Positions 1 through 11,235 of a stretch of 64,000 nucleotides of DNA are shown piece by piece (positions within the stretch are counted from its first letter, which is position 1; every line of letters starts with the position of its first letter). The DNA lies in contig NC_058055.1 in the NCBI RefSeq assembly GCF_020085105.1, positions 17,798,822-17,862,821 of the forward strand, read 5' to 3'. The DNA comes from Siniperca chuatsi. Its lineage: Eukaryota > Chordata > Actinopteri > Centrarchiformes > Sinipercidae. The position numbers and the translations under genes are program-made. The notes beneath the pieces are model-generated. The model was not told the DNA's origin. It was given only the letters and a program-made list of their open reading frames with translations, and searched no databases.

Positions 1-1444
1 CTGGGTGCTCCTGCTGTCACAGGAGTTTAGTGTCAGACTGTTCGTGCCAGCAGGGACGCACTCACCTTGACATGATCAACTTGTGAAATGAAAAGAACTA
101 AATCTAGACAGTCAGGATGACAGACATGTCGACCATTAGGGATTTAGTATTTTTCTTTCTTTTTTCTTCTCTTCCTCTTTCAACTATTACTGTGATCCTC
201 TATTTTCTTTGTCTTTCTTTTCTAATCTCTTTCCCTCTTTCCATTCAAATTCACTCTCTGCCTTCCTTGTTTCTTTCCTCTCCTTTTTTTTACTTTCTTC
301 ATTCCTTCCTCCTGCACTTCCTGTCACTCATTTGTGTCCCTTCTTTTTTTCTTGATCTTTTTCTTTCATCTTCTCTTTGTAGCTGTGATCGCTCTCCTTC
401 CCTCTGCTGTTCTACAACTCATACCTCCCTCTAACAATTCTTTCCTTCCTTTTTTCCTCTTGTTTTTCTGTCTTCCCCATTTCCTCTCTCTCGCTACACT
501 ACAGCCACATTTTCTTGGAGAGGATTATTATGTTCAGCAGACTGTATGGTGATTATATGTCCATATACTCTAATCTGAGTTTGTGTGCAGACCTACACCC
601 GACCAGCTAAGTGCTTTGTAGAAAAAGAAAAATCACGCCACAGTGAGTTATTTCTGGCTGGATTATTCTTATTTCTCTGGGCACTTTGATAATGGAGAGG
701 ACTTGAATAATGAATGGGGTGTATAATACTGTTCTTCAGGCCCGCTGAATAAATTAAACAAGTGCATATAAGTGAGTTTCTGTGAGTGTCTCTAATAGTG
801 TCCCTCCTTTGGCCTTTCAATTCCACCCTCTTATTTTGTACTTTTGGAAATAGAACGGAAATATACACTTTAGAAGTGAATAAAATACTGGAGTAAAATG
901 ATTGAATGCTATTAATGCCGAAATATAGACCACACAATTGTCTCTCTCCTCTCTTATCCTTATCATGGCTACAGGAAGGATCTCTCGCTCTCTCTCTCTT
1001 TCCCTGTGCTCACATCTCTTCATGTGTGTGTGCACATCTCAATAGTCTCTGCATAATGCATGGTGTGTTAGTTAGCAGACAGCTTGACCTCTCACACAGA
1101 CTATAAGACTCTAAATGTTCCTCCGTCGCAGAAGTTCACTGGTCTCTCCGCAGAGCTGATGCTTACTGCAATATCTGATTAATTATGTTGAGTGAAGAGG
1201 AGGTGTTGATATTTCAGAACATAGAAGTATTGTTTTTTTAACTAATACAGCATTGATTTGGTTTATTTGATGATATGTAGGTATAAGCCACATGGGACAT
1301 ACTTCAAATTCAATTAGTAGTTTGGAATTAGGTGAGGAAAAGTCACAAAATTATAATTATTGAAAATACTCAGCAACTGTAAGCAAGTTCATTTTAGTTG
1401 TGACACTATTATCATTATTTTATTTTCATTCCATTGTATGTTGA
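1..1444. other. Non-coding flank with pyrimidine-rich tract
   Basis: No gene is recognisable. Roughly 131-500 is strongly CT-rich on the plus strand, which creates open frames rich in Leu, Phe and Ser that have no domain character. The rest is AT-rich unique-looking sequence. A near-consensus BRN3/POU4 octamer-like site, ATTAATTATGT, lies at 1178-1188 and is reported as a finding. Confidence 0.5.
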
Positions 1445-1735
1445 TTATTTATTGGATTAATTGATTTAGTCTGTAACATCACAGAAAATTGTGTTAAATG
1501 CCAATCACAGGCCCATCCTACAGACCAAAGTGATGTCCTTAAGCTGTCTGACCAACAGTCCAAAACCCCAAAATATTCCATTTATAATGATATAACACAG
1601 AGAAAAGCAGGAAACCTTTGCATCTGAGACGCTGGAATGGAAAAATTGCTTATCGAATTAATTATCAAAATTGTTATTGATTTGTTTTCTGTTATTGGAC
1701 TCATTATTTAATTGACTAATATGTTTCACCACTGT
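1445..1735. repeat. Dispersed fish repeat, family B, copy 1
   Basis: The block opens with a gattaattga-like segment, passes through 'agaaaa..caaatgcc..' and 'ccaaaaccccaaaatattcc' type segments, and closes with the 'ttatcaaaattgttattgat' plus 'attgactaatatgtttc' type tail. The same order of segments recurs at 48375-48735 in a lars1 intron. I recognise this as an abundant dispersed repeat of teleost genomes, probably a non-autonomous DNA transposon. The family name is not certain. Confidence 0.5.
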
Positions 1736-1787
1736 GTTACACTATCTAGCCAATCAGTCCTGTTTGCCTGTTGCATCATATCTCTAT

Positions 1788-2140
1788 CGGTGGTGGAAGA
1801 ACTATGATCCTTTACTCAAGTTAAAGTAATACCACTCTGTAAAAATACTCCATTACAAGTATAAGTCCTGCATTCAAAACTGTACTTAAGTTAAAAAAAG
1901 TATTTTTTATTTAAGTATTATCAGAAAAATGTACACTAAGTATAAAAGTAAAAGCACAGACTTTGCAGGCAAAATTACCTCATTTAGAGTTATATAATGC
2001 CATTGGAAAATGATCCCTGATGTAGTAAGTGTGAGCAGCATTCTGATTAGCTATGTTATACACTGTTGGGCAGTTTAATTTGCTGTATAACAATGCAGTG
2101 TATTTTATATGCTTGTTATAGGTTTTTAAGTTTTTAATCT
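1788..2140. repeat. Dispersed fish repeat, 'tggtggaagaa..actcaagttaaagta' type
   Basis: It starts with cggtggtggaagaactatgat and continues with repeated acttaagt/aaagtaa steps, 'ctccattacaagtataag', 'cctgcattcaaaact' and a far end containing 'cactgttgggcagttta' and 'tataacaatgcag'. This segment order matches a very common short DNA-transposon-derived repeat of teleosts (hAT-like, from memory). No coding capacity is present. The right end is placed before the poly-C run at 2144-2155. Confidence 0.55.
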
Positions 2141-2334
2141 GCAGCCCCCCCCCCCCTTAAATTCTGTAGCCCTACAGTAGACATATATAAGGTAGATATA
2201 AAAATAGGCTATCTGTAGAGAAGGGAACAGGAGCTACAGATGGACAGCATTTCATGCTATGCCTTTTAAAAGACATCCATCACGCTGGCCTCAAGTTTCC
2301 AGAGAGTAACACAATCCCACTGTGTGTATGTGTA

Positions 2335-2338
<4 letters not shown>

Positions 2339-2419
<81 letters not shown>
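2339..2419. repeat. (TG)n microsatellite
   Basis: An almost uninterrupted TG dinucleotide run of about 80 bp follows an interrupted tgtatg leader. It generates Val/Cys and Thr/His pseudo-frames on the two strands that are not genes. Confidence 0.95.
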
Positions 2420-2421
<2 letters not shown>

Positions 2422-2662
2422 ATGCTTGTGCTGCTCACAGGTATGCCTGTAGACTTCAGCAGCAGGCTGGTCCTGAGCTGGTTTGGCTTCTGATGATAAT
2501 AGAAGGTGACTAATAGAGAGCGCAGAGCTGTCTTCCTTCGCTCTGGTCACATTCTCATTTGTTGCTACGGGCATAGGATGAATTATTGAGTTTGGGGTGT
2601 TTGGGGCTCCCACCCCTCCCCCCGCATTCCCTCACTCTGCTCTCAAGGATGACAGCCACCCC

Positions 2663-2663
2663 T

Positions 2664-2723
<60 letters not shown>
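2663..2723. repeat. Compound (TG)n(AG)n microsatellite
   Basis: A TG run of about 26 bp passes directly into an AG run of about 35 bp. It is a compound dinucleotide repeat with no coding meaning. Confidence 0.95.
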
Positions 2724-2725
<2 letters not shown>

Positions 2726-2816
2726 CTTCAGCAATTAAACAGAGCTTTCATCCTCATTCTGTCAAAAATGGTCTTCCCTGCATGAAAACATCTCAAGCAA
2801 ACACGCATCTCTATAG

Positions 2817-2900
2817 TCAGTTCAGTTCAATTCAGTTTTATTTATATAGTGCCAATTCATAACAGAAGTTATCTCATTTCACTTTTCCTATAGACCTTAT
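2817..2900. repeat. Short dispersed fish repeat fragment
   Basis: The segment contains 'ttcaattcagttttattta', 'tatagtgccaattcataac' and 'agttatctcatttcac'. It resembles a short, widespread teleost repeat of the 'tttatatagcgccaattcacaac' type. It is probably a truncated element, and the class cannot be assigned here. Confidence 0.45.
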
Positions 2901-3029
2901 ACTGTATATCTCTCATACCCCTTCCTCTCTTTCTCTCAAGCCTCTCTCTCCTTTTTTTGTTTGTTTTTGTTTGTTTGTTCATCTCTCTTTTTAATTTTCT
3001 CTCTGTCTCAAACACCAGTCTGAAGTCAG

Positions 3030-4460
3030 CTCTTCTTATGATTATTCACAGTTGTTTTAACTTTAAATCAATTTGCATAAGGTTCGATTCCAAACGAATT
3101 TTCATATTCAACATAATGTACGCATTGGCCCAACACACCTCGATTATTGCATGGGAAAACGCAATAGGCTATATACCTTTCAGCTGCTGCTGAATAATTG
3201 AAGTGCCCTCAGTCGCCACATGCCGCTAACGCTCACAAGCCTTCAGCTCAACTTACCACACAGCGAGTGCGTTATGATATCAATACGGGTATTGCAAAGG
3301 TCAATTATTCAGCTATTTAGGTTAGAAACAGCTCATTCAACACAAACATGGGAGGCTTTTAAGGGGCCTAATCGGGTTTGATGATAATTTTTTAATGAAA
3401 AAAACTTCGGCCAAAAATATTTCCGGATAAATGTCATGAAAAATGTGACACAGTTTAGAGAGAGGTACATTAATGACGACAATTAACATTTGCATTTTAC
3501 CTCGCCTTCCCCTCACAAAAAAAATCATATTTTACGCCATAAATTAGAGACTGTGATTAATCATCTCTCAGCATCAAAGAGAATATTAATAAGAGCCACA
3601 AACGTTTCCGTGTAATTGCAAAGTATTGATCCCCTGGCTGAAACAACCCGCCGACAGTCTCACTGGGAAAATCACACAACCGCAGGTCGTGTTGACTGTG
3701 GGAGGATTCCGGGGGAAGCTTTTTATTATTTTAGAAATGTTTGGTTAATATTAGGAGAAAGTGGCCATTGCTGCGCGCGCATATTTCGCAGAGAATAATC
3801 AGGAATCACGAGTTACATTTCCTTTTAGCAATATAAATAAACTCGGCCTAGATGGATTCACTACATTTATTTTTACGCGGAAAAATAAAAAAGAGTCACA
3901 CTTATTTGAGTCACACTTATTTTCAACGATAATATAGCGCCGTTCGCCTCTGTTAAATGAAAAATAAAAGAGACATTAGTGAAATTGTGCCCATATCCGC
4001 TGAAATAAAATAAAAATGACATAAAAATATAACACAATTAAGGGGAAAAATACTTACTTAGTCAAACGAAAAAAAACCAACAACTTTATTTTCCCTCTTT
4101 CCTCGCTTAACCTGTTGTGTATCCAGTTCGTCTCTCCCTGGAGTCACCAGAGTTCCCAGTCAGACTTCTACTCCCAACTCCTCCACATGATTTCGTTTTA
4201 TACCAATATATAGTTAATATTGCATCGTCATTACTTAATAATTTCAAACCCCATGCATGCACGACATAACCCGGTGACATGAGGGCATCCATAATTAAAA
4301 CTGCGCTAATGAGAGAGGAAGTGGCCATTAGCGGCGTGGAGAGGACGCACAAACTGCCTGCGCGGTGTGAAAGTTACCGTGGAAATGGAGGCCCGTTATT
4401 TCCTGTGGTGTTTATATCATGTACGACAATACATATTTAATCCCGGCAGAGGTTTGGGGA
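3030..4460. promoter_or_regulatory. Candidate conserved non-coding block 3' of pou4f3
   Basis: This 1.4-kb stretch has no recognisable repeat or gene. Unlike its flanks it has mixed composition with several CpG-containing segments. It holds many homeodomain-type TAAT/ATTA cores, for example cataattaaaactgcgctaa near 4289, and a Runx-like tgtggtg near 4404. The case for an enhancer rests only on complexity, TAAT density and position next to a developmental transcription factor gene. No conservation could be measured. Confidence 0.25.
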
Positions 4461-4597
4461 TTTATAAATAAAACAGTCGGGCGAGTTCCCATAAAACAAA
4501 CAAACAAAGAGTTTATCGCCCATTGGTGCATCTCAGGGTGGATAGATAGGAAATCAAGTTTGTTAGACAGTCCATAACCTTAAGAAAACACCTCATG

Positions 4598-4599
<2 letters not shown>

Positions 4600-4679
<80 letters not shown>
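4600..4679. repeat. (TA)n microsatellite, about 80 bp
   Basis: A pure TA dinucleotide run. It is self-complementary, so it can extrude as a hairpin, and its length is expected to vary between individuals and assemblies. Confidence 0.95.
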
Positions 4680-4682
<3 letters not shown>

Positions 4683-5788
4683 AATCTATAGTTAAACAAT
4701 TTATATGCCGCATTTATAGACCCTATTTAAATAATACAATTTAATAAGCACAAAAATAAAGTCGCTGCTTCAGAGAAATTTTAGAAAATAACCAATAATT
4801 TATTTATTAAGTTTAAACACACATTTTTTTCAAGTGAAATCAAGAGTGAGGAAAAAAATAAATACTTAAATGAGGTGATGTAGGCCTATATACTGTATAT
4901 ATCTGGGCTATATAGGCCTAATAAATATATAGCTCACCTGTAATGCTCAAACACATCAAAATACTAAAATATAGCAGCAGCCAAAGCCACACGGATGTGC
5001 CTCATATATGACGGTGTCATTTCTATTATTCTAAATAATTCAAGATAAACAGACTCAGTGAAAGTATTATTGTAATTATTTATATTTGTGCGTAAATTAC
5101 TATCACACAGAGCAGATTCGTTTGCAGAGAATCGTGGTTTAAAAAGGTGGGTGAGTTTTTGAACCCCTCATCACTGAGCTCACATTAATCTGAATTTAGA
5201 TAGATAGATTTAAAAAGAAAAGAAAAGAAAAGAAGAAGTGAAAACACAGTTCAAGATATGATGGTGTTCATGTCAGCCAGTGGAGGATAAACTCTGATCT
5301 AAACCAACGTTACGAAAGGAAATTAAACTAGCCTATCTTTTCACGAAATCATAATTTCTTTCTCTTCATACAGCATCAGTTTAACACTCTTAAACAGCCA
5401 TTAAACAGCCCATACATGTCGCCTCTGAGCTCCATTTCATTGTTTAAAAAAAAAGAAGTGAGCTAATATCCCTGAATGTGACAGACTGTCAGGGTGGACT
5501 GAAAGTTCATATTTAGTGTGTGCAAGATACATGATCAACAACATCAAAATCACCCTCCTCACAGATCTATAAAAATCATTCATGAGTCCCATATTAATAA
5601 CAAAATCGAAAAAAAGTGCAACAACGGAGAGTGAGTGACTGAAAAATTGAAGTAAAAGTCTTTTTGGAGATAATCCCAGATGAGACGTGAACAGCTGTTG
5701 ATAAATCCCTGTTAGTTAGGCTACTTAGGCTATTATTAATCACTCGATCAAAAATGTAGTAGGCTATTTTATTCATGATGTGTGACAC
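4680..5788. other. AT-rich region downstream of pou4f3, may include its 3' UTR
   Basis: There is no reading frame of note. The DNA is AT-rich with short A-runs. For the minus-strand pou4f3 transcript, AATAAA-type signals (tttatt on the plus strand) occur at 5768-5773, only 16 nt past the stop, and again near 4800. Neither can be chosen from sequence alone, so the 3' UTR end is open. Confidence 0.4.
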
Positions 5789-7197
5789 TCAGTGCACCGC
5801 AGAGTATTTCATTCGTTTCTGTTTTTGCCGCTGGTTGCAAAACCACACTCGAACCACATTCTTTTTCAGGTCCAGTTTTTCGGCGATGGCCGCAATTTTT
5901 TCCGAGGAGGGCCGAGGCTGGATGGCAAAGTAAGCCTCCAAAGAGCGCTTCTCCGGCGCGGCGATGGAGGTGCGCTTTCTTTTCCTCTCGTTCCCGTTGA
6001 AAAGGTCCGGCTTGCTGCTTTTCTCCCGGTACGCGGCCTCTGCTTCCTCCAGCCAGGCCTGGAGAACCGGTTTGAGCGCTATCATGTTGTTGTGGGACAA
6101 GGTGAGGGACTCGAACCTGCAGATGGTGCTCTGGCTCAACGACCCCACTCCGGGGATCTTGAGGTTGGCCAGCGCCGACCCGACGTCCGCCTGGGTCACT
6201 CCGAGTTTGATCCTCCTCTGCTTGAACCGCTCGGCGAAGGCTTCCAGCTCCCTGGGATCCGACTCCACGTCGTTAACGCACGCCATGCCGCCGTGGACTG
6301 ACAGCGAGTGAGGGTGGGCCATGGTGGCCATCGCCTGGTGCAGCTGCCCCATGGTCTGCAGGTGGTGGTGAGGGTGCTGGTGGTGGTGCGCCGGGTTGGT
6401 CATCCCGGGAGGCTCCGGAGCTCCCATCCCGGTCACGGCCAGGCTGGTGGAGAGGTGGTCCAGGAGGTCCCCGGCCTCCAGGGTCTGTCCGAGGTGGTGG
6501 TGGTGGTGATGGTGGTGGGAGGCGATGGTGGAAGGGACGTGGGAGATGGGCACGGTGGTGGAGGAAGAAGAGGAGGCTGAGGTGCAGGGGACACTGCTCA
6601 TGGTATGGTAAGTCACGTCTGGTTTGAACGGGTGACTCTTGCCGTGAGAGACAATGCTGTCAGCAGCCACCAGAGCCTCTGCCCGTGCCAGCAGGCTCTC
6701 ATCAAAGCCTCCGAATATATTGCCCTGCAGCTGCAAGCAAGAGTGCGCATACTGGAGTCAGTGGGGAATTCTGTCAGGCAGCTCTCAGGATCTAAAAAAC
6801 ATTTTTTTTCCAAAGGCAAGCAACGCTGAGGAGAGGAGAGAACCCTCCTCAAAGCGCAGTTCATAAAAATTAATATGAAAGCAAGAGCACTGCTTGAATA
6901 GACATGTGGATGAGAGAGGGGAGGAGGGGAGTTGGGAGGGGGGGGATACAGACAGAAGGGAGAGAGATAGCGCATAGAACAAAGTCCTGTCAAATCAACT
7001 TTACAGACATTTCCAGTGTGATATTTTTTCTTCCTCTCACTACTCCACAGCCATTCTCCCCCCCGACCTGAACGTACCTGCGGGGCGGGCAGACAGACTC
7101 TGCGCATGCCCTCCGAGCCTGAGTGCAGGCCAGGATACTTGGGCTCGTGCAGAGCCGGGTGCATGGAGAAATGCTGCTTGCCGTTCATGGTCATCAT
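5789..7197 (-). CDS. pou4f3: POU domain class 4 transcription factor 3 (Brn3c), two exons
   Basis: Exon 1 is 7078-7197 (40 codons) and exon 2 is 5789-6730, giving 353 aa, with a 347-bp GT-AG intron. The start is the MMTMNGKQ methionine; an in-frame ATG six codons upstream is less like the family. The join [12 protein letters not shown] restores the usual POU4 N-terminus. Order: POU-IV box ([13 protein letters not shown], about 48-60), Ser/Thr stretch, an eight-His run (about 112-119) and a second His-rich segment, POU-specific domain (about 196-273), then POU homeodomain (about 288-347) with helix-3 core [13 protein letters not shown]. The C-terminus KRMKYSAVH separates it from POU4F1 and POU4F2. 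Family knowledge: nuclear DNA-binding factor needed for inner-ear hair-cell survival and sensory neuron differentiation. Location beside rbm27 agrees with human 5q32. No frameshift or missing key residue is seen. Confidence 0.96.
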
Positions 7198-7500
7198 CCT
7201 CCTCCCTGCAAGCACCTCGCAAGCAGTGTGGCCCCTGACATGAAAGCCGGGGAGCGGACAGCTACAGAGCTCCTCTGCTCCTCTTCACCAGACTGAGCTG
7301 TTAACATCGGCAGCGCCTCCCGGCATCCCTCTCTCCCTCTTCCTCCCCTCCTCCTCCTCTTCTTTCAGCCTCCCTCCTCCTCCCCTCCCACCTGCTCCAC
7401 TGCTCAACTTACAAGTTGCAAAATGTAGGCCTCTGTGCGCAAGCGTCAAATAAACCCAACCAGTCACTATAATATTCAAATAAAACGCTGCTCATTGATG
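7198..7500 (-). promoter_or_regulatory. pou4f3 5' leader and proximal promoter region
   Basis: This lies directly upstream of the pou4f3 start codon. It includes a strong polypurine tract on the coding strand (plus-strand pyrimidines about 7322-7392), typical of a GA-rich leader or promoter, and a CAGGTG E-box (CACCTG at 7389-7394). No convincing TATA box could be fixed, and the transcription start is unknown. Confidence 0.35.
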
Positions 7501-8709
7501 AGATCGTTCTGACATTTTTTAAAAGTTTTACCGATAGAATTCTTATATAGTTCAAGTTTAACAATTAGAAAACGTCGTTTTTATGACGTAAACCTCTGGG
7601 ATGAATCCTGACTCACTTTAAAATGTTTGCCTGCGTTATAAAGATACTTCTCTTTGTTCCAGGATATCAACAAACGAGTTTAGTTGAATACGCACATCTC
7701 GTCTTACCTTTGTAACTCAGCATGTGTTGAACATGACAGCAATGGGCTACTAGCTGACAAACAGAGTGAATGTCTTGCTGAGGGTTAGTGCAGGTCGCAG
7801 GCTGCGCGATAGGTAGATGGGTGGGTTAGGAGAAGAAAGAAAGAAACCGTCAGTAGTAATTGAACAATAGTTCTGGTGCTTCATGCTTCAGACTGTATCT
7901 AAGGCCTGTGGGCCAGCTGACCCGAGGGCCCTGGCTCTCCTGCATGTGAACGCCCATCCTCGGGGCCGCTCTACAGACTTCTCATGTGGCTGCTTGGTTT
8001 AAACTCATGAAGCCGGGGTGCACGGGCCGAAAGAGGAGCCAGGCGGGCAGAGGCGCACTGATGACACAGCGGGTCAATCCGATCCTGCCGGCCGCCTCTC
8101 TGGTTCCCCAGACTCTGAATAATTTAGCTGCACGGTGGCAGGCATCCATTACCACGCTGGCATGTTCTTATTCATTACACAGATTAAAACAGCCAAGGTC
8201 TTTTTCTCACCATGCAAACCTGTTGCAGGCTGGGGAGCCAAAGTTAAAGAGCTGCATGCAGGCTGGCTTCTTGCATGGAGAGAGAAAACACTTACAGACT
8301 CGGATTTGTGCATTTTGCATTCACATTACTTAACACAAACAGATGAAAATACCTTTAAAAAAACAACTTTGGTTGAGATCTTTAATCACAGACTGAATGT
8401 TTTGATTTTTGAGGAGTGCATCTGTGAAATGTAACCATATCTGAGGATCCCATTGGATTTATAAGATGTTGGTCTGACTTCCCTTTTCTCACCCTCACAT
8501 CACCCTTTCCCTTTTCTTCTTAATAGCTGTTATATAGCTGGGACCATTCATAATTTAGTGACCATTGTTTACAACTCTGTCATCTCTGTGCTTTTCATAT
8601 TCTGAAGATGGCATCTGACATGTTTTATGGAGAACGTTGTCGTATTTGTGGCCAAATGTGACAGCGGCTCTTCTCTTTTCACCCCCATCTGGCCTGCACT
8701 CCACCAGAT
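7501..8709. other. Upstream intergenic region of pou4f3
   Basis: No gene. From 7900 to about 8300 the sequence is more GC-balanced and non-repetitive, and it holds a CAGCTG E-box at 7914-7919. CATCTG (near 8686) and CAGATG (8705-8710) lie about 20 bp apart just before the inverted-repeat element. ATOH1-class bHLH factors bind such E-boxes and act upstream of Pou4f3 in vertebrates, but any role here is inference. Confidence 0.3.
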
Positions 8710-9952
8710 GACCTAACTACTGTCACAGCATCCATTCCTTTACCCACTGTGATGAGTCATTTCATAAAAACTTCAGTTTGCTACAATTCAGCAGCCCTTT
8801 TTTCTGTTTCTATTTAAAATATGGGCCTGTTTTACTTGTGTTTACACATTTTAACAGCATCAAAAAACATGAATGTATTGGATTACTTATCTACTATATG
8901 CTTGTTTATTCATGCAACACAGTCAGACTTTTATTGTTTGATTACCTCTGGTGTAAGGTATGTCCCATCCACAAAAAAAAAAATCTCATGAGTTTCCCAT
9001 AATTGGTATCTCATAACTTGACTTACTGGCATTATATCTTAGATGCTGTCTCGTAATTTTAAAAATGTCTTATTATTATTTTACTTTGCCATAATATTTG
9101 ACAAACTACTCATTCTAAATACTTTCCAAATTATTTCTATTAATTTTATTTTTATATTCATACCTATATCAAATTTTATTGGATCCCAATTCTACCAGTG
9201 CTTGTTCCTTCACCTCCCAGTCACCAGGCCGCCACGGGATCTGCCCCAGACCCCAGTTTGACATCCCTTCACCCGGGGAGAGCCGAAAGTCCTTGCATTA
9301 AACTAAACAGACTCTGAGTGTTTTCACTTGACTTCCTAAAGTAAGAAACGCTCATGCATTATTCAGTGATATTTTAATATGTCGTAGTCGCTGGGTGCTA
9401 TAATTAAACTGAGCATCAGAGGTCTTTCATGTGATGTGGTGGGATTTGTTTGGGGGCAGGGTGTCAAAGTGAGCTTCTGTCAGTAATGATGAGCTTATTC
9501 TCCTTCATAAAATGGACACAATGGAAGAGATTGAATTATGTTGACTATTCTGTTCGATTTATCGACCTATCATATAGGTCTGTATTTGTGCACAATCCCC
9601 AAAAAGAATTATAATCTGATTCTAGTAGCAATAACACAATAGCATATAACAATAGTTACACCTGATCTGATTGTATTTTGAGGAATATTTAGAGCCCTGG
9701 ATTGATTGTTGGGGTACACTCTATTATACCATGGCCACGTTTCTGATTGGCTGGCAAGAGTCCTTTAAAATCACCCCGACACATCAAAGTAATACTGTTC
9801 AGGTCACCATTAACTGCCATTCTAAATCACTGCACAACTGGTCTAATAACATTGCTACTTGTTAACCGTTTGCTGAATTGTAGCAAACTGAAGTTATTAA
9901 AATGATTCATTACAGCAGGTAAAGGAATGGCTGCTGTGACAGTAGTTAGGTC
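8710..9952. mobile_element. Candidate element bounded by about 85-bp inverted repeats
   Basis: The left arm at 8710-8794 (from gacctaactactgtcacagc to ctacaattcagcag) is matched in reverse complement by 9871-9952 with only scattered mismatches and small indels. The arms face each other across about 1.08 kb. The interior has no recognisable transposase or other frame, so a non-autonomous DNA transposon is possible. No convincing target-site duplication is visible. Two independent inverted copies of a short repeat remain an alternative. Confidence 0.45.
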
Positions 9953-10039
9953 AGTAGTTTATACTTATACCCACTTGGTACTTAATTTATCTGACCTGTA
10001 TTATAGTGTATTATATTTTTTGCTTAGTACTTCTATTCC

Positions 10040-10133
10040 TGTGTGCACTGACATGATAGTGAGCTGCTGTAACAAAAGAGTTTCCCCTCGGGGATCAATA
10101 TAGTATTTCTGATTCTGATTCTGAGTGCCAATG
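10040..10133 (+). repeat. Probable retroelement 3'-tail repeat
   Basis: The sequence ends in gagtttcccctcggggatca followed by a tagtatttctgattctgatt-type tail with short tandem ttctga units. This resembles the 3' tail of LINE/SINE-type elements common in fish. Only the tail is present, with no reading frame. Confidence 0.45.
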
Positions 10134-11235
10134 GTGAACCCAACCTAGCCATGGGTTAAACTGACACCAAACACTTGAATGACATGTTGAGCACAGCTTC
10201 CATTTTTGTCTATGCTAAATGGCCATAGTATAAGGGCAATAATGCACTCCAAGGTGTCCTATTATAAGAAAATAAAGAATGAGACGGAGGCCATTATTTA
10301 TGTATATTAGGACACCTCGTCTCAGACTCGGTGGCTTCCGCCTCGGTGGTTATGTTATTACTTGTCAGCAAATTAACAGGTTGATGTATTTACCCTAAAT
10401 CATGTGTCACACTTTAATTACACACTTGTGATTCCCATTCAACTTATGAGTCTAAAAACATTTGGCTGCACCAGTGATTGTTTATAGTAAAGGGTTGTTG
10501 TTGTTTGTGCAATTATTTAGTATTTAAAATGTGTACTTAATGTAATTTTCTGAGCTTTCACTTTGACAGAGTATTTTCTGTTGACCAATCAATAAAACAC
10601 GAAGAGGTCCAAGGGGGTAAACACATTCTAAGTACTGCCCCCCCATTAGTAATTCAGACAATTTTAGACAACCTCTCATTTGTGCCATTTATAGAGGGAA
10701 TCAGGGGTGGAAATTAGGTCTTTTGAGAGCAGCCTTTTCTCGTACATTCTACAATCAGTTAATTCTAACTTTAGTGCACTATTGTACTCAATTGGTTTGA
10801 AAAGTAGAATAAAGTCAAGAGCCATTCTTACGTGACCATGTGTAACCAAATGACTGTTAGTTTTCAAAAGAGCTAGCTATTTAGACCTATGAAATAAAGG
10901 CAATTATGCTCATATCTGAATAATATTTGAGTCCAGTAACAGTACTAATACTGTTCTTTCCGCCCTTTGGCATCAACTAACGTCAACTAAACTATGGTTC
11001 TACCAGATAACATGCAAAATGAAGGAGACCACACAAGAGTTTAAGGTAATATTTTCTGGAATGCTTTTGCTCGCATTTCCCCCCCCTTGCCAATGTTGAC
11101 TTCTTTTTTGGTCAGTTTTCTTTAACTCAAAATGTTCTTTTTTTCCCCTCCAAGATCCAATTCAAATTGTATTGTTTTCTTTTTCTTTCCTTCTTTTTTT
11201 TTTGATCATCTTACAAGCTCCCCCATTCCTCCATC

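Noticed and set aside
117-552. Leu/Phe/Ser-rich frames at the left end, resembling membrane segments
   Set aside because: Produced by a pyrimidine-rich tract; no splice sites or domain support.
2254-2613. Val/Cys and Thr/His repeat frames on both strands
   Set aside because: They are translations of a TG microsatellite.
2339-2723. CRISPR-like or satellite array
   Set aside because: Simple dinucleotide repeats without spacers, in a vertebrate genome.
3078-3094. B-box-like ggttcgattcc suggesting a tRNA gene
   Set aside because: No A box, acceptor stem or cloverleaf can be formed around it.
5792-6580. Several plus-strand frames of 90-169 codons
   Set aside because: All are antisense shadows of the GC-rich pou4f3 exon 2.
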